The notes under the pieces: model-generated | The model's database searches: none | The model's input: the letters and a program-made list of their open reading frames with translations, nothing else | Told to the model about the DNA's origin: nothing | Source of the DNA: Aliidiomarina sanyensis | Lineage (GTDB): Bacteria; Pseudomonadota; Gammaproteobacteria; Enterobacterales; Alteromonadaceae | Reading direction: 5' to 3' | Assembly (NCBI RefSeq): GCF_003987175.1 | Contig: NZ_PIPM01000004.1 | Coordinates: forward strand, 113,651-177,650 | Length of the DNA: 64,000 nt | Part shown: positions 25,916 to 35,652 of the stretch, in pieces | How the letters are laid out: every line of letters begins with the position of its first letter | Position numbering within the stretch: position 1 is the stretch's first letter | Position numbers and translations under genes: made by a program

Positions 25916-27279
25916 CGAACCAAGTGAAACTGGGTTTGCCGTCCGGCCAAATAGATCACTCGCTCACCATTGAAGTATGCACTTTGCTCCATTTTGATGT
26001 GGACGAGCTGACCACCCCACTCCGCGACGGGATGTTTGATGTTCCCTTCAATCGCGTACGCGGTGTTTGGATACAGTGGCCAATCGCCTTGAACCGGCGT
26101 TGGCCCCTGGTTATCCCACATCCCAATGGTCGGCCCAGGTGCATGGCCATAGAAACCAATTGGGTGCGTATATGTACTGCTTAAAATACCTTCCGATTCA
26201 GCTTGTGCGATGGTCGCTGCAAGAATCTCGTTTCCCGTGCGCCCCGTCACAAACTCGCCAGTCAGAATGTCCTGCCAACGATTCCCCACCCGATATGCAT
26301 CTTTGAATCCTTGCGGTACATCATCCTCATCGACGCGAAGAACATAAGCCATTTCCTGCGTATCAGTACATAGTTTCAAATAACAAATACCCACATCGGT
26401 ATGGAGTAAGTCGCCCCGCTTGATGACACCCGTATCGCCACAAAACGCGGTCTCGGGATCACAGGTGATACCCTCACGTTGAAAGCTCACATACGGCATG
26501 AACCAAATAGGCAGTTGGAGTTCTTTAAATCGCTCACGAATGTACCAGGCCACATCATCCGTGGTCGTAATTCCAGGCGTTATAACCCGAGAGCTAAACG
26601 CCTCGGCAATGACGCCGCGCGCGATCCCGACAATATGCGGATACACTTCGAGCTCAGCTTCGGTCCGTTGCTCAATCCACCGAACAACTAAAGCTTCCGC
26701 CGAGACAATTCGCTCATCAAAGCCCTCCGGCAGAACCTCCAGTAACCGGGTATGCAGAGCAGACGTCAGTCCGTCAGCCACAGACCAATCGCGTGACACA
26801 TTGATTCCAATGGTGCCTGGATTTTTCTCAGCAATCAGTTCCCCTAAGGCGTCCCATTGCTCATCAAGACTGCCCCCTTGCCAAGCTGCTTCGTAGGGGG
26901 CGCCCAATGGATAGCGATTAACCGTCAACCGCTCAACCGTTCCATCCTCAAGACGATTAAAGACCAACATAGTCGTGCGCCGCGCCGCGAATTCCGGCTG
27001 AGGAATCAAGGTGAAGTAAATTGGATCCTCCGCCTTTTCACGATTGAGCACCAGCCACATATCAATGTTTTGCTCTTCCATCAGACGTGGTAGCAAATGT
27101 TCAAGTCGATCCGCGAGCATCTCATTCTCAGGCGCAATACGCGCCCGGGGCGACAAAATTGAAAAGTCGGTGGCATTTTCAATCACGCGACCTTGCGTCG
27201 GTTCAGCCGAATTCGCATCACACCCAGTGGCATTCAGCAATAAAGCTGCCGCCAACAAACCTATGTGTTTTATGCCCAT
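25912..27279 (-). CDS. M24 family (Xaa-Pro aminopeptidase-like) lipoprotein
   Basis: A 455-residue envelope protein: a short signal with lipobox ATGC, a creatinase-like N-terminal domain and an M24 'pita-bread' catalytic domain. The five metal ligands can be placed: Asp in LLHTDVG, Asp 11 residues later in LCTDTQ, His in FYGHAPGP, Glu in YAIEGN and Glu in IKMEQS. Members remove N-terminal residues before proline or act on similar peptides. The ATG at 27279 has GGAG upstream and opens the lipoprotein signal. The stop codon is formed by a palindromic repeat. It follows the pRiA4b-like gene on the same strand by 23 bases. Confidence 0.88.
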   Translation of the reverse strand: MGIKHIGLLAAALLLNATGCDANSAEPTQGRVIENATDFSILSPRARIAPENEMLADRLEHLLPRLMEEQNIDMWLVLNREKAEDPIYFTLIPQPEFAARRTTMLVFNRLEDGTVERLTVNRYPLGAPYEAAWQGGSLDEQWDALGELIAEKNPGTIGINVSRDWSVADGLTSALHTRLLEVLPEGFDERIVSAEALVVRWIEQRTEAELEVYPHIVGIARGVIAEAFSSRVITPGITTTDDVAWYIRERFKELQLPIWFMPYVSFQREGITCDPETAFCGDTGVIKRGDLLHTDVGICYLKLCTDTQEMAYVLRVDEDDVPQGFKDAYRVGNRWQDILTGEFVTGRTGNEILAATIAQAESEGILSSTYTHPIGFYGHAPGPTIGMWDNQGPTPVQGDWPLYPNTAYAIEGNIKHPVAEWGGQLVHIKMEQSAYFNGERVIYLAGRQTQFHLVR

Positions 27280-27302
27280 GTCATCTCCTATTGTGCTTAT
27301 TT

Positions 27303-28622
27303 TTATAAGTGCCACTGCAACCAATGTGCATTTGGACCGGGACGAATTTCCGCCTCAGTCGGTTCAGCTTCTTTGCGTAATTCAACCAAGCCAAACAGCT
27401 CAGCAACCAACGTCATCCGCCGTAAGTAGGTTTCAAGCAGTTCCGTAATGGGTCCCATAAACGGGGACTGACATTCAAAATAAATATCCGGTATCAGTTG
27501 AGCAAGATAGTCTGTATACGCGTGAAGTGGGGTCCAATCCTCGGTTTCGCATATCTTCCACAGAACCAACGGGAAGCTAAACTGGATCGCGGGGATATCT
27601 GAATGGCCTCCGAATCTGGCCCAGTTGTATGCGCCGAGCCCCGCACGCAAAAGCGCCAAGGTGAGCTCAGTGCTTGCCGCCTGAGGAAGCACCTGCTTTC
27701 CTCGCTTGCTTAAGGTAAGACTGCCCTTATCCACCGTTACCAAATCGGTACACTCAAGAATCCCAAGCGCGTGCTCTTCAAGCTGCAACGGTTGAGTCAG
27801 AATATCAGTCGGTGCAATTTCGCGCTCAAATGCCGGGGCTCGAGGGACACTGCGATCACGCAACGCCAAAAATGTCGGGGCTAATACGTGGGTGATGGGT
27901 AACGCTGCGTGCCCATCTGGAATCACAATCTCCAAAAATTCAGGGGCATCGTAGGGGCGGGCAAGAAATTCATGCAGGAGGCCCGGTAATTCATAGTCCT
28001 CGTCGTGGGTAATAAACTGTGCCGCCACATCCTCGTCAGGCAGTTGGTCGGCCTGCGAAAAAATCTCTTCGATCAGATCGTTTAGGTTGAGTTGCAACAA
28101 CTCGAGTTGCGGATCCATTGGGTCCCACTCTGAAACCCCAAGCCACTCGATGATCCCTTGCTTACTCTCATCGTTACCCGCTGAACCGAGTGTTTTTAAG
28201 ATTTCCTCATAGCCGAAAACCCCACCCGCATTCTCCGGTGGGCACCGACCCGATGCACTCAGGACTTGTGTTAGCCCCTCATCTTCTGGGACCCATTCGA
28301 GCAATTGAATAAGGTGTGTCCAGTTATCACCAAAATCATACACATAGTGTATACAGGCGCCGACTTCGGGGAGCACATCGCGCAATGTCACTTCGTGGTC
28401 GAGAAGGTTGCTGGTTGCCTCACCCAATAAATCATCCGTATCGGGGTAAATCGAACCGAGCGGTGTGTGAAAGCAATAGAAATGCTCATCACGCCAACCC
28501 ATGGCTTCTTGCAAAAACATATGCACGAAATCAAGGGTGAAATCTGCTGGGATCTGCAAAATGCGCTCAACAGGAACAGGAGCGTCTTCTAACGAAATTA
28601 AAATGGTCGCGTAATGACTCAA
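27303..28622 (-). CDS. Plasmid pRiA4b ORF-3-like protein
   Basis: A 439-residue cytosolic protein. The N-terminal 180 residues carry the pRiA4b ORF-3 family pattern: MFLQEAMGWRDEHFYCF, YDFGDNWTH and CPPENAGGVFGYEE. The C-terminal part (about 190-439) is unrecognised and may be a regulatory or winged-helix-like region (LTLSKRGKQVLPQA). Function of the family is unknown. There is no ATG; the start is taken as the TTG at 28622, behind a purine-rich GAAGAGAGAG. Confidence 0.72.
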   Translation of the reverse strand: MSHYATILISLEDAPVPVERILQIPADFTLDFVHMFLQEAMGWRDEHFYCFHTPLGSIYPDTDDLLGEATSNLLDHEVTLRDVLPEVGACIHYVYDFGDNWTHLIQLLEWVPEDEGLTQVLSASGRCPPENAGGVFGYEEILKTLGSAGNDESKQGIIEWLGVSEWDPMDPQLELLQLNLNDLIEEIFSQADQLPDEDVAAQFITHDEDYELPGLLHEFLARPYDAPEFLEIVIPDGHAALPITHVLAPTFLALRDRSVPRAPAFEREIAPTDILTQPLQLEEHALGILECTDLVTVDKGSLTLSKRGKQVLPQAASTELTLALLRAGLGAYNWARFGGHSDIPAIQFSFPLVLWKICETEDWTPLHAYTDYLAQLIPDIYFECQSPFMGPITELLETYLRRMTLVAELFGLVELRKEAEPTEAEIRPGPNAHWLQWHL

Positions 28623-28783
28623 AATAGCTCTCTCTTCGGCAAGTTATCGCTAGCATAACTGTCGATGCTTGGGATGCAAATAAAAGTCTGGTTTTCTTCT
28701 GTATATCTGAAGATAGGAATATTGCTTTATCTCCCTAAGCTCCCTATTTTTGTAGCAACAAGAAAATCACGAGGAGAAAACCC

Positions 28784-29638
28784 ATGGAAGGACAATCATT
28801 TCCGATGCACGAGCCACCCCAAATCCGTTATTGGATTATGGTCGCGCTGCTCTGGTTGGCGGTCGCTTATATTCTAACTGGCATCTGGGAATTCCGCTTT
28901 GAAACCTATCTCGCGTTCTTACTCCCCGTCGCGCTAGTGCTCGGTTGGCGCATGCAGCCAGAAAATGAACACATGGATATTTATGTGACTAAGCAAGGGA
29001 TTGCGGTTCGTCGCTACAAAGAAAATGTGAAATTCGTAGCGTGGGAAGATATCGCTGACGCGCACGAGACCGATGATTTCCGCGAGATTCATTTAATGAA
29101 CGATGCGGGCGAAACCATTCTCAAACTCAGTCGTTTTGTGGATAAGTTCAACACGCTGCACACGCTTATTCTCGAGCGCATGAAAAGACCAAGCAAGCAG
29201 AAGGTCGTATTTCACCGCCAACCCCTCTCAAAAGATACGTTGAAATGGACCATGAGCTTGCTTGCAGGGATTATTTTCGTGCCGGTCATCCTGAACTTAA
29301 TCCGGGGAGAGGCACTGACAACCATACTTGCCAATCAAGCCTATCCGGTCGGCGTGGCTCTGGTCATCGTAGTACTCACGCACTACAGAAATCTAACCGC
29401 AGCGCGTCGCATGACGATCGACCGTGAGAAAGTGCTGATTGAGAGCCCACTACAAACAAAATCCATCAAAATTTCCGATATCAAAGGTGCCTATTTAGAA
29501 TCCAGTGCTCGTGCACCTGCCGTCACCCGATATAAACATGTAATCTTAGACACGGCGCAAGGGAAGGAGATCAAACTCAATGAGTTTTTATTTCGCTCCG
29601 AGCACATCAAAGAATTCTTAGATGAGCGACTGCTCTAG
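28784..29638 (+). CDS. Membrane protein with two PH-like soluble halves
   Basis: A 284-residue protein with a repeated plan: two membrane helices (about 17-53), a beta-rich soluble part (about 60-135), two more helices (about 150-196) and a second soluble part (about 200-284). Both soluble parts have the shape of bacterial PH-like domains (GIAVRRYKENVKFVAWEDI and KVLIESPLQTKSIKISDI), a hydrophobic strand pair leading to a D-I motif. I do not recognise a named family. GAGGAG precedes the ATG. Alone between two intergenic gaps. Confidence 0.6.
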   Translation: MEGQSFPMHEPPQIRYWIMVALLWLAVAYILTGIWEFRFETYLAFLLPVALVLGWRMQPENEHMDIYVTKQGIAVRRYKENVKFVAWEDIADAHETDDFREIHLMNDAGETILKLSRFVDKFNTLHTLILERMKRPSKQKVVFHRQPLSKDTLKWTMSLLAGIIFVPVILNLIRGEALTTILANQAYPVGVALVIVVLTHYRNLTAARRMTIDREKVLIESPLQTKSIKISDIKGAYLESSARAPAVTRYKHVILDTAQGKEIKLNEFLFRSEHIKEFLDERLL

Positions 29639-29730
29639 CACTTTCCGCTATATCAAATAGCAAAACGGTTTTTCGGGCGAAGCACACTCAAGCCTATAAT
29701 TCATACAGGCATTCACACTTAGGAGCCTGT

Positions 29731-30744
29731 ATGAACACACATTCGACTGTTCTTCCTGTCCTCGATGTCCGCGATCTTCGCGCGGGCGGCGAACAAAAGC
29801 ATGCGTTTTTAACACAACTCGCTGAAGCGGCACGCACCGTTGGCTTTTTTTACGTGACCGGACATGAATTGTGTCGTCTGCAACAGCAGGTCCTGCATAA
29901 AACCAAGCAGTTTTTTGCGCTCCCAGCAGCACAAAAACAAGCAGTTGCCATGGTCAATTCACCCCACTTTCGGGGGTATACGCAATTGCAGGGCGAGCTA
30001 ACCCAAGGGAAGCCTGATCGACGCGAGCAGTTTGATCTGATGCAAGAGCAAGCGGCTGTCCATCTTGATCCGAGCGATCCACAATGGTGGCAGCTCGTGG
30101 GCCCGAATCAATGGCCGCAGAGTTTACCTGGATTAAAGCCAGTCGCCCTTGCTTATCAAGATGCACTCACCGAGCTGACTGTCGATTTGCTCGGCGCGTT
30201 TGCAGAGTCGCTCGAGCAACCCGCAGATGTGTTCGGTGAAACCGTGCAAAAACCTTACACCCATATGAAATTGATTCGCTATCCCGGCGCGTCAGATCAA
30301 GAGGCCGGTGAGCGCCAAGGTGTGGGTGCGCACAAAGACCCAGGCTATCTCACAATCGTGACACAAGACCAACAAAGCGGCCTTGAAGTCCTAATGGATG
30401 AGCGAGGGTGGGTCACAGTACCTCCACTCGAGGGCGCTGTGGTGGTCAATATTGGCGAACTCCTTGAGCTCGCCTCTGATGGCTACTTACGTGCGACTTA
30501 TCATCGGGTCGTTACACCAGCAGCGGGGATTGACCGTTATTCGGTGGCTTTCTTTATGGCCGCTCAGTTGGATAGCGAGGTCCCGCTTCTGCAGCTCCCG
30601 GACCACCTCAAAGTGAAGGCCTTGGGCCCAAGTGCAGATCCGGAAAACCCACTGTTTTATCAGGTCGGTGAGAATGTCTTGAAAGGACGTCTACGCTCTC
30701 ATCCAGATGTCGCGGCAGCACACTACATCAAGCGGGCATCCTAG
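29731..30744 (+). CDS. Isopenicillin N synthase-like 2-oxoglutarate/Fe(II) oxygenase
   Basis: A 337-residue enzyme. The iron-binding facial triad is GVGAHKDPG (His and Asp) and TYHRVV (His), and the 2-oxoglutarate-binding arginine is in DRYSVAFF. The N-terminal half (GFFYVTGHEL, ALPAAQKQAVA) is the DIOX_N part. The family oxidises small molecules using oxygen and 2-oxoglutarate; the substrate is not readable. AGGAG precedes the ATG. The stop codon sits in the loop of a small hairpin. Confidence 0.88.
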   Translation: MNTHSTVLPVLDVRDLRAGGEQKHAFLTQLAEAARTVGFFYVTGHELCRLQQQVLHKTKQFFALPAAQKQAVAMVNSPHFRGYTQLQGELTQGKPDRREQFDLMQEQAAVHLDPSDPQWWQLVGPNQWPQSLPGLKPVALAYQDALTELTVDLLGAFAESLEQPADVFGETVQKPYTHMKLIRYPGASDQEAGERQGVGAHKDPGYLTIVTQDQQSGLEVLMDERGWVTVPPLEGAVVVNIGELLELASDGYLRATYHRVVTPAAGIDRYSVAFFMAAQLDSEVPLLQLPDHLKVKALGPSADPENPLFYQVGENVLKGRLRSHPDVAAAHYIKRAS

Positions 30745-30750
30745 CCCGCT
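30731..30750 (+). terminator. Hairpin over the stop of the oxygenase gene
   Basis: AGCGGGC, a 6-base loop containing the TAG stop, GCCCGCT. A 7-bp GC-rich stem without a good T-tract, so it may be a weak terminator or protect the 3' end. Confidence 0.4.
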
Positions 30751-30816
30751 CGAATTGAGCTTCCTTGAAAGTTATTGGCTATACTCAAAGACAGGACGTC
30801 GAAAAGGAGCATAGCT

Positions 30817-31008
30817 ATGCGAGGAAAAATATTAGGATTTAACGCGGAGCGCGACGAAGGAGCCATCGGCGGAGATGATGGCGTCCGTTACTTCTTCAAA
30901 CTGCATGATTGGGTATCAGAAACAAGTCCCATTGAGCAGACCCGCGTCGAATTTGAGATTCGTGGAACCACGGCACTCAACGTTCGCGCCGAAGGCGAAA
31001 ACGTCTAA
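30817..31008 (+). CDS. Small cold-shock-like OB-fold protein
   Basis: A 63-residue protein beginning MRGKILGFNAERDEGAI and continuing DDGVRYFFKLHDW. This matches the cold-shock-like domain found at the N-terminus of several short membrane and stand-alone proteins (KGKI.GF....G.I..DDG.RY.F). It lacks the canonical RNP1 motif of CspA. AAAAGGAG precedes the ATG at 30817. Likely a nucleic-acid binding OB fold, role unknown. Confidence 0.65.
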   Translation: MRGKILGFNAERDEGAIGGDDGVRYFFKLHDWVSETSPIEQTRVEFEIRGTTALNVRAEGENV

Positions 31009-31025
31009 TCTATCGCGCCCCGTTC

Positions 31026-32333
31026 TCAGGGCAACGGATGATCATCAGGTGTCGCGGCACACACTTGGTCGCGACCCTTTCGCTTTGCTTGATACAAGTA
31101 CTTATCAGCGAGTGCATAAATCCCCTCAAACGACTGTAAAGACTTTGCGCTTGCTGCAACACCAATGCTCAAGGTGACCGTCACATGATTATCCTCAGGG
31201 AATTTAACAGGGTTCATGCGCGCCAGCTTGCAAATGCGATTCGCGACTTCCGTCGCCGCGTTAAGCGGGGTGTTTGGCAGTAATACTGCAAATTCCTCTC
31301 CGCCAACCCGAGCGGCAATATCCCCGCGCCGCAATGATTTTACGATACGTCTGGAAATCTCGTACAACACCATGTCTCCGATAGGGTGACCATGCTCATC
31401 ATTGACCTGTTTGAAATGGTCAAGATCAATGAGCAGAATTGATGTGGTCCGACGGCTGCGCTCAGACTCTGCCAGAGTTTTCTCCGCAAAATCCATAAAG
31501 AAACGCCGGTTATATAAACCCGTCATCGGATCTTGAGTGGATTGCTCACGCAGCTTTTCTTGTAATTTAAACAGCTCCGTCATGTCCGTCGACAGGCCAA
31601 TAATGACTTTTTCCTGTTCTTCATTCACATAAGGGACTTTCACCGACCAAAAAACACGTTGCTCGCCATCCGGCCCCATCACATTCTCGCGAAATGCCTG
31701 CTTTTCCGCAGATTCGAAAACAAACTGGTTGTGTTCAGCGAGTTCTTTGTATGCATTCTCATCCACAAAGGATGCAATGGGTGTATGTTGCGGCCCGACA
31801 CGCTGCAATTTGAACTGCTCCGCAAGTTGTTTATTGGCATACAACAGATTGTTGTACTCATCTAACATAAAGATGGCCGAATCCACATTATCCATGACAA
31901 TTTGCAGCAATTCATTTTGCTGGCGTAACTGTTTTTCAAGCATTTTTCGCTCCGTAATGTCTGTGGAAACGCCAAACATGCCAATAATATCTCCAGTCTC
32001 ATCGCGCAGCGGTTTCTTCACGGAGAGAAAGGTTCTGGATTCACCGGTTGATTTAAGAATATTTTCTTCTTCGGTGGTCAGGGTTTCGCCGGATTTTAAA
32101 ACACGCACATCGTTATCGCGAAGGGCTCGGCTTCGCTCTAAATCAAAAAAATGGCCGTCTGTTTTGCCAGCAAGTCCTTGTAGGGTGATATCAAAAAGGC
32201 GCAACGTCTGTTGATTTGCATACAGATATTGTCCGTTTAGATCCTTGATATAAACATAGGCACCCACGTTGTCGAGCACCGAGCTAAGGATCTCTGAAGA
32301 GACCCCAGCACGCTGCAGCAAATCGAAACTCAC
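31026..32333 (-). CDS. PAS-PAS-GGDEF diguanylate cyclase
   Basis: A 435-residue cytosolic protein with two PAS domains (about 10-130 with a PAC-like end GVSTDITERK, and about 140-262) joined by coiled coil to a GGDEF domain (about 270-425). The active site is RVGGEEF and the inhibitory site RxxD is present (RRGD). It should make cyclic di-GMP under control of two sensory inputs, probably redox, oxygen or a small ligand. The GTG at 32333 has AAGGA upstream. Confidence 0.9.
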   Translation of the reverse strand: MSFDLLQRAGVSSEILSSVLDNVGAYVYIKDLNGQYLYANQQTLRLFDITLQGLAGKTDGHFFDLERSRALRDNDVRVLKSGETLTTEEENILKSTGESRTFLSVKKPLRDETGDIIGMFGVSTDITERKMLEKQLRQQNELLQIVMDNVDSAIFMLDEYNNLLYANKQLAEQFKLQRVGPQHTPIASFVDENAYKELAEHNQFVFESAEKQAFRENVMGPDGEQRVFWSVKVPYVNEEQEKVIIGLSTDMTELFKLQEKLREQSTQDPMTGLYNRRFFMDFAEKTLAESERSRRTTSILLIDLDHFKQVNDEHGHPIGDMVLYEISRRIVKSLRRGDIAARVGGEEFAVLLPNTPLNAATEVANRICKLARMNPVKFPEDNHVTVTLSIGVAASAKSLQSFEGIYALADKYLYQAKRKGRDQVCAATPDDHPLP

Positions 32334-32488
32334 GTCTTGTCCTTTTTCTTATTGTCTTTTCAATAGTAGCCAATCTCGATTAATCGGGTATATAACGAAT
32401 AGCATAAGATTCAAGGTGATAGTTATCCTTGAGCGCTGATCGCACAACGCCCTATTTACGTAGATAAACCATCAACAAAGGGAGTCTT

Positions 32489-33373
32489 ATGCGTTTGTGG
32501 ATCTTAATTGCCCTCCTCTGCGGAGCGTTCGTTCTTACTGCATGCCAACCGACGCGCGTGCTCAATACGGTTGTGCCAAGCGGAAGTTACAATCGCCTCG
32601 CTGACGTTCCTTACGCGACCGACAGCCGTCAGCAGATGGATATCTACATCCCAAGCCAAAAACCGTTACGCGAGAACATTATCGTGTTTGTTTATGGTGG
32701 GGCCTGGGATCAGGGGGATAAAAACGAGTTCGAATTTGTGGGGCAAGCGTTCGCGCGCTTAGGTTACGTCACCGTGATCCCCAACTATCGCCTGTATCCA
32801 GATGTTGAATTCCCACAATTTATCGATGACATCGCCAAAGCCATTGCAGCACTTCCTGAGCACCTCAATGAACCGTGCCCAAGTCCCGACAATCTCATCT
32901 TGATGGGCCACTCGGCCGGCGCACATTCCGTTGCTATGCTGGTTGCCGATCCGCGTTATTTTGATGAATTCGTGCCGTTCTCACCCACCGTCCATGCCCT
33001 GATTGGTATGTCGGGGCCATACGACCTGCCACTTGAGCACGAGCGGGTGAAAGACAAATTCACGACAGTAGAAGGTGATGAAGCGAATCCGGTGGCACTC
33101 GCACATGAGAATATGCCCCGTACACTGTTGCTGCACGGCGGATCAGATACCATCGCTGCACCCGAGCACACGGAAAAGTTTGCTGCTCGGCTCGCTGAAT
33201 TGAACGTGCCGGTTGAAACACGAATGTACGAGCGAGCACGACATGTTGCATTGGTCGCAAGTCTTGCGAGTCCTCTGCGATTTTGGACACCTGCCTACAA
33301 CGACATTCAGGAGTTTTTTGAGCTACATCAACTCAACGAGATTTGTACGCCAGAATCCGACATCACCAATTGA
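32489..33373 (+). CDS. Alpha/beta hydrolase lipoprotein (BD-FAE-like)
   Basis: A 294-residue lipoprotein with lipobox LTAC. The body is an alpha/beta hydrolase of the carboxylesterase/feruloyl esterase-like type: nucleophile elbow GHSAGAH, acidic residue region HGGSDTIAAPEHT, and His in RARHVALVA. The oxyanion motif is VYGGAW instead of HGGAW, an unusual His-to-Tyr change. Envelope location and the motif suggest an esterase; substrate unknown. GGGAG precedes the ATG. Confidence 0.8.
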   Translation: MRLWILIALLCGAFVLTACQPTRVLNTVVPSGSYNRLADVPYATDSRQQMDIYIPSQKPLRENIIVFVYGGAWDQGDKNEFEFVGQAFARLGYVTVIPNYRLYPDVEFPQFIDDIAKAIAALPEHLNEPCPSPDNLILMGHSAGAHSVAMLVADPRYFDEFVPFSPTVHALIGMSGPYDLPLEHERVKDKFTTVEGDEANPVALAHENMPRTLLLHGGSDTIAAPEHTEKFAARLAELNVPVETRMYERARHVALVASLASPLRFWTPAYNDIQEFFELHQLNEICTPESDITN

Positions 33374-33444
33374 GCTTTACTTCCAAGTCACCTATAAATA
33401 ACTGATTGACGAATCAATATTAAAATAGGCGTTAGGAGTTTCGA

Positions 33445-33682
33445 ATGATGTTTGGTGGTTTTGTTGAGTACTTGGCGATTACGATTGCTGCGCTCTTTGT
33501 AATCGTGAATCCGCTCACAACCGCCTTTATCTTTGTCTCGCTGCTACCCCATGCGAAGAAAAAGACCATCCGAGCAACTGCCAAGCGCTCATCACTTGTC
33601 GCGGGTGTTCGGAATTATCTTGGCGGTGATTGCTGTGCAATTCGTTATTAATGGGGTTCTCGATGTGTATCGAGGAATTTAG
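33445..33682 (+). pseudogene. marC: marC remnant with internal deletion and frameshift
   Basis: The first 50 or so codons read as the start of a MarC/UPF0056 membrane protein (EYLAITIAALFVIVNPLTTA). About 33590 the frame breaks. In another frame the sequence continues as the family's C-terminus (LSRVFGIILAVIAVQFVING) and stops with TAG at 33680-33682. Intact MarC has about 200 residues, so some 130 codons are gone and the two ends are out of frame. This is a collapsed gene, not a short protein. Confidence 0.8.
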
Positions 33683-33697
33683 AGACCGGCACTGTAC

Positions 33698-35596
33698 ATG
33701 AAAAAAGCGTATATCATCCTGATCGGATTCTTGTTTCTCGACCTCCTCTTTTGTGTACCGATGAGCCATGCTGCCGAGCGGGACCCTGCTTTGGAGCAAC
33801 GTTTAAGTAGCACTCTTGGCGTAGGACTCGCCCCGCGGGATCGAGATGCACTACGCACAATTCTCAGCGAACTGGATGATCAAACACCGGTCGCCACCTA
33901 TGCTCGGGCACGCGCCTATGAAGCGCTTGCATTGGCCATTCATGATCATTTGATTGAGGATGCCCTTGAAATCATCGACACCACACTTGGGCACGATGAT
34001 ATTACCAATCATCCCATTGCTCGCGCCGAGCTAGTGAATGCAAAAGGCGAGATTTATATCCATGCTCAAATGCGAGAAGCGCTTGGCCAACTGCTTCCCG
34101 AGCTCATGGAACCGGGTATTGACGACGCCCGAGTCTACTACCATCGCCTGCACTTAATTGGCCGAAGCTACGAATTTATCCATGACTACGAGCAAGCGCT
34201 GACCTATTTGCTGCGCGCCCACGAAGTGATGATGACAATTGAGGACGAGCATCTGCAGCGACGCCGTCAGTTCCTCAACCTGCACGTTGCGCGAACCCAC
34301 GCGCGACTCAGACACTTTGACCGAGCACGACAGACGCTCGACAATACCATTGAAGAATCGTATCGCTATGGACTTGAAGGGCGTCTGCCCGAACTCTACA
34401 TGGTCCGTGGCTTTGTGATTCAAGTGACCGAGGGTCCGAACGAAGCTGCAGAAGCTGATTTCCTCAAGGCAACGCAAGCGCCCGAAGGTGAGCCCGTTGG
34501 CCGCACACAAATGCTCGCGTTTAATAATCTCGGAGCGCTCAATCTGCACAATGGAAACTATGAAGCCGCCGAGCGATATTTTGAGAAGGGCGTCGCTATT
34601 GCCCAAGCAATCAGCAACACCTATGAGCTGCACATCATGTTATTTAATCAAGGCTACGTGATGGTCAAGCAGGGCGAGTTCGAACCAGGGCTCGCCATTA
34701 TGGAAACCGCCTTTGAGGACTTCAGTCAAACGGCACCCCCGAGCTCCCAGGCCGATATGTTGAACTACTTAGCCGATGCGTACCAAACGGCTGGCAACAT
34801 GGAGCGGGAGCTCGAAGTCGTCAGACAACAGCTCGCTCTGCGCGAAGCATCGTATCGGGCGGAACGCGAGCGCGTGGTTGGAGAGCTACAAGTGCGCTAC
34901 GATGCGCAAGAAGCCGCATTACGCATTCAGTGGTTGGAACAAGAGTCCGCGTTGCGCGAGGCGCGCCTTGCAGAACAGCAACGAAATCAGCGGTGGATAG
35001 GATTGCTAAGTATTTTCTTGTTTGTCGCTCTCGCATTTGCGTTGCTTGCGATGCGCCGTGTGCGCAAGCTTAACACCCAGCTCTACCTCGCCAACAAAGA
35101 ACTGACCGAGCTGTCCAATCGGGACCCGCTTACGCAACTGTATAACCGCCGTGCACTGTTTAATTTTCCAGAGCAACGGGGTGATCTCATTATTTTATTT
35201 GATCTCGATAATTTCAAAAGTATCAACGACCAATTCGGCCACGATATTGGCGACCAAGTGCTGTTAAGTGTTAGTCAACGACTCACCGCCGCGCTGCGTG
35301 CCGAAGACCTCGTGGTGCGTTGGGGTGGCGAGGAGTTCTTGATTGTGATTCGTCGCGTGAATGATGTGGGTATTGACGTTATCAAAAACAAAATTAGAGA
35401 CGCAATTATCCATACTCCGTTCCCCAACATAGACGTCAATGCATCCGGTGGAGCCGTGTACATGGCAGGACGAACCGACACATGGCAAGACGCCATTCAG
35501 CGCGCCGATGATTTACTCTATCAAGCAAAACAAGGTGGTCGGGGACAGATTCGAGCTGACATCGAAGGTGAATTGCAAACCTGGCCCATGAAATAA
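33698..35596 (+). CDS. TPR-repeat membrane diguanylate cyclase (GGDEF)
   Basis: A 632-residue paralogue of the gene at 8547 with the same plan: signal peptide (ending SHA), TPR-like helices (about 60-400), coiled coil, membrane helix (about 432-448) and GGDEF domain with RWGGEEF near residue 541. Conserved phrases such as LDNTIEES and RYDAQEA show the common origin. Unlike that paralogue it keeps the inhibitory RxxD site (RAED). Starts 15 bases after the marC remnant. Confidence 0.9.
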   Translation: MKKAYIILIGFLFLDLLFCVPMSHAAERDPALEQRLSSTLGVGLAPRDRDALRTILSELDDQTPVATYARARAYEALALAIHDHLIEDALEIIDTTLGHDDITNHPIARAELVNAKGEIYIHAQMREALGQLLPELMEPGIDDARVYYHRLHLIGRSYEFIHDYEQALTYLLRAHEVMMTIEDEHLQRRRQFLNLHVARTHARLRHFDRARQTLDNTIEESYRYGLEGRLPELYMVRGFVIQVTEGPNEAAEADFLKATQAPEGEPVGRTQMLAFNNLGALNLHNGNYEAAERYFEKGVAIAQAISNTYELHIMLFNQGYVMVKQGEFEPGLAIMETAFEDFSQTAPPSSQADMLNYLADAYQTAGNMERELEVVRQQLALREASYRAERERVVGELQVRYDAQEAALRIQWLEQESALREARLAEQQRNQRWIGLLSIFLFVALAFALLAMRRVRKLNTQLYLANKELTELSNRDPLTQLYNRRALFNFPEQRGDLIILFDLDNFKSINDQFGHDIGDQVLLSVSQRLTAALRAEDLVVRWGGEEFLIVIRRVNDVGIDVIKNKIRDAIIHTPFPNIDVNASGGAVYMAGRTDTWQDAIQRADDLLYQAKQGGRGQIRADIEGELQTWPMK

Positions 35597-35652
35597 CGCG
35601 GCCTCCGTCAAACAGGTGATCGCATCGATATATCTGATGCGTATTGCCTGAC

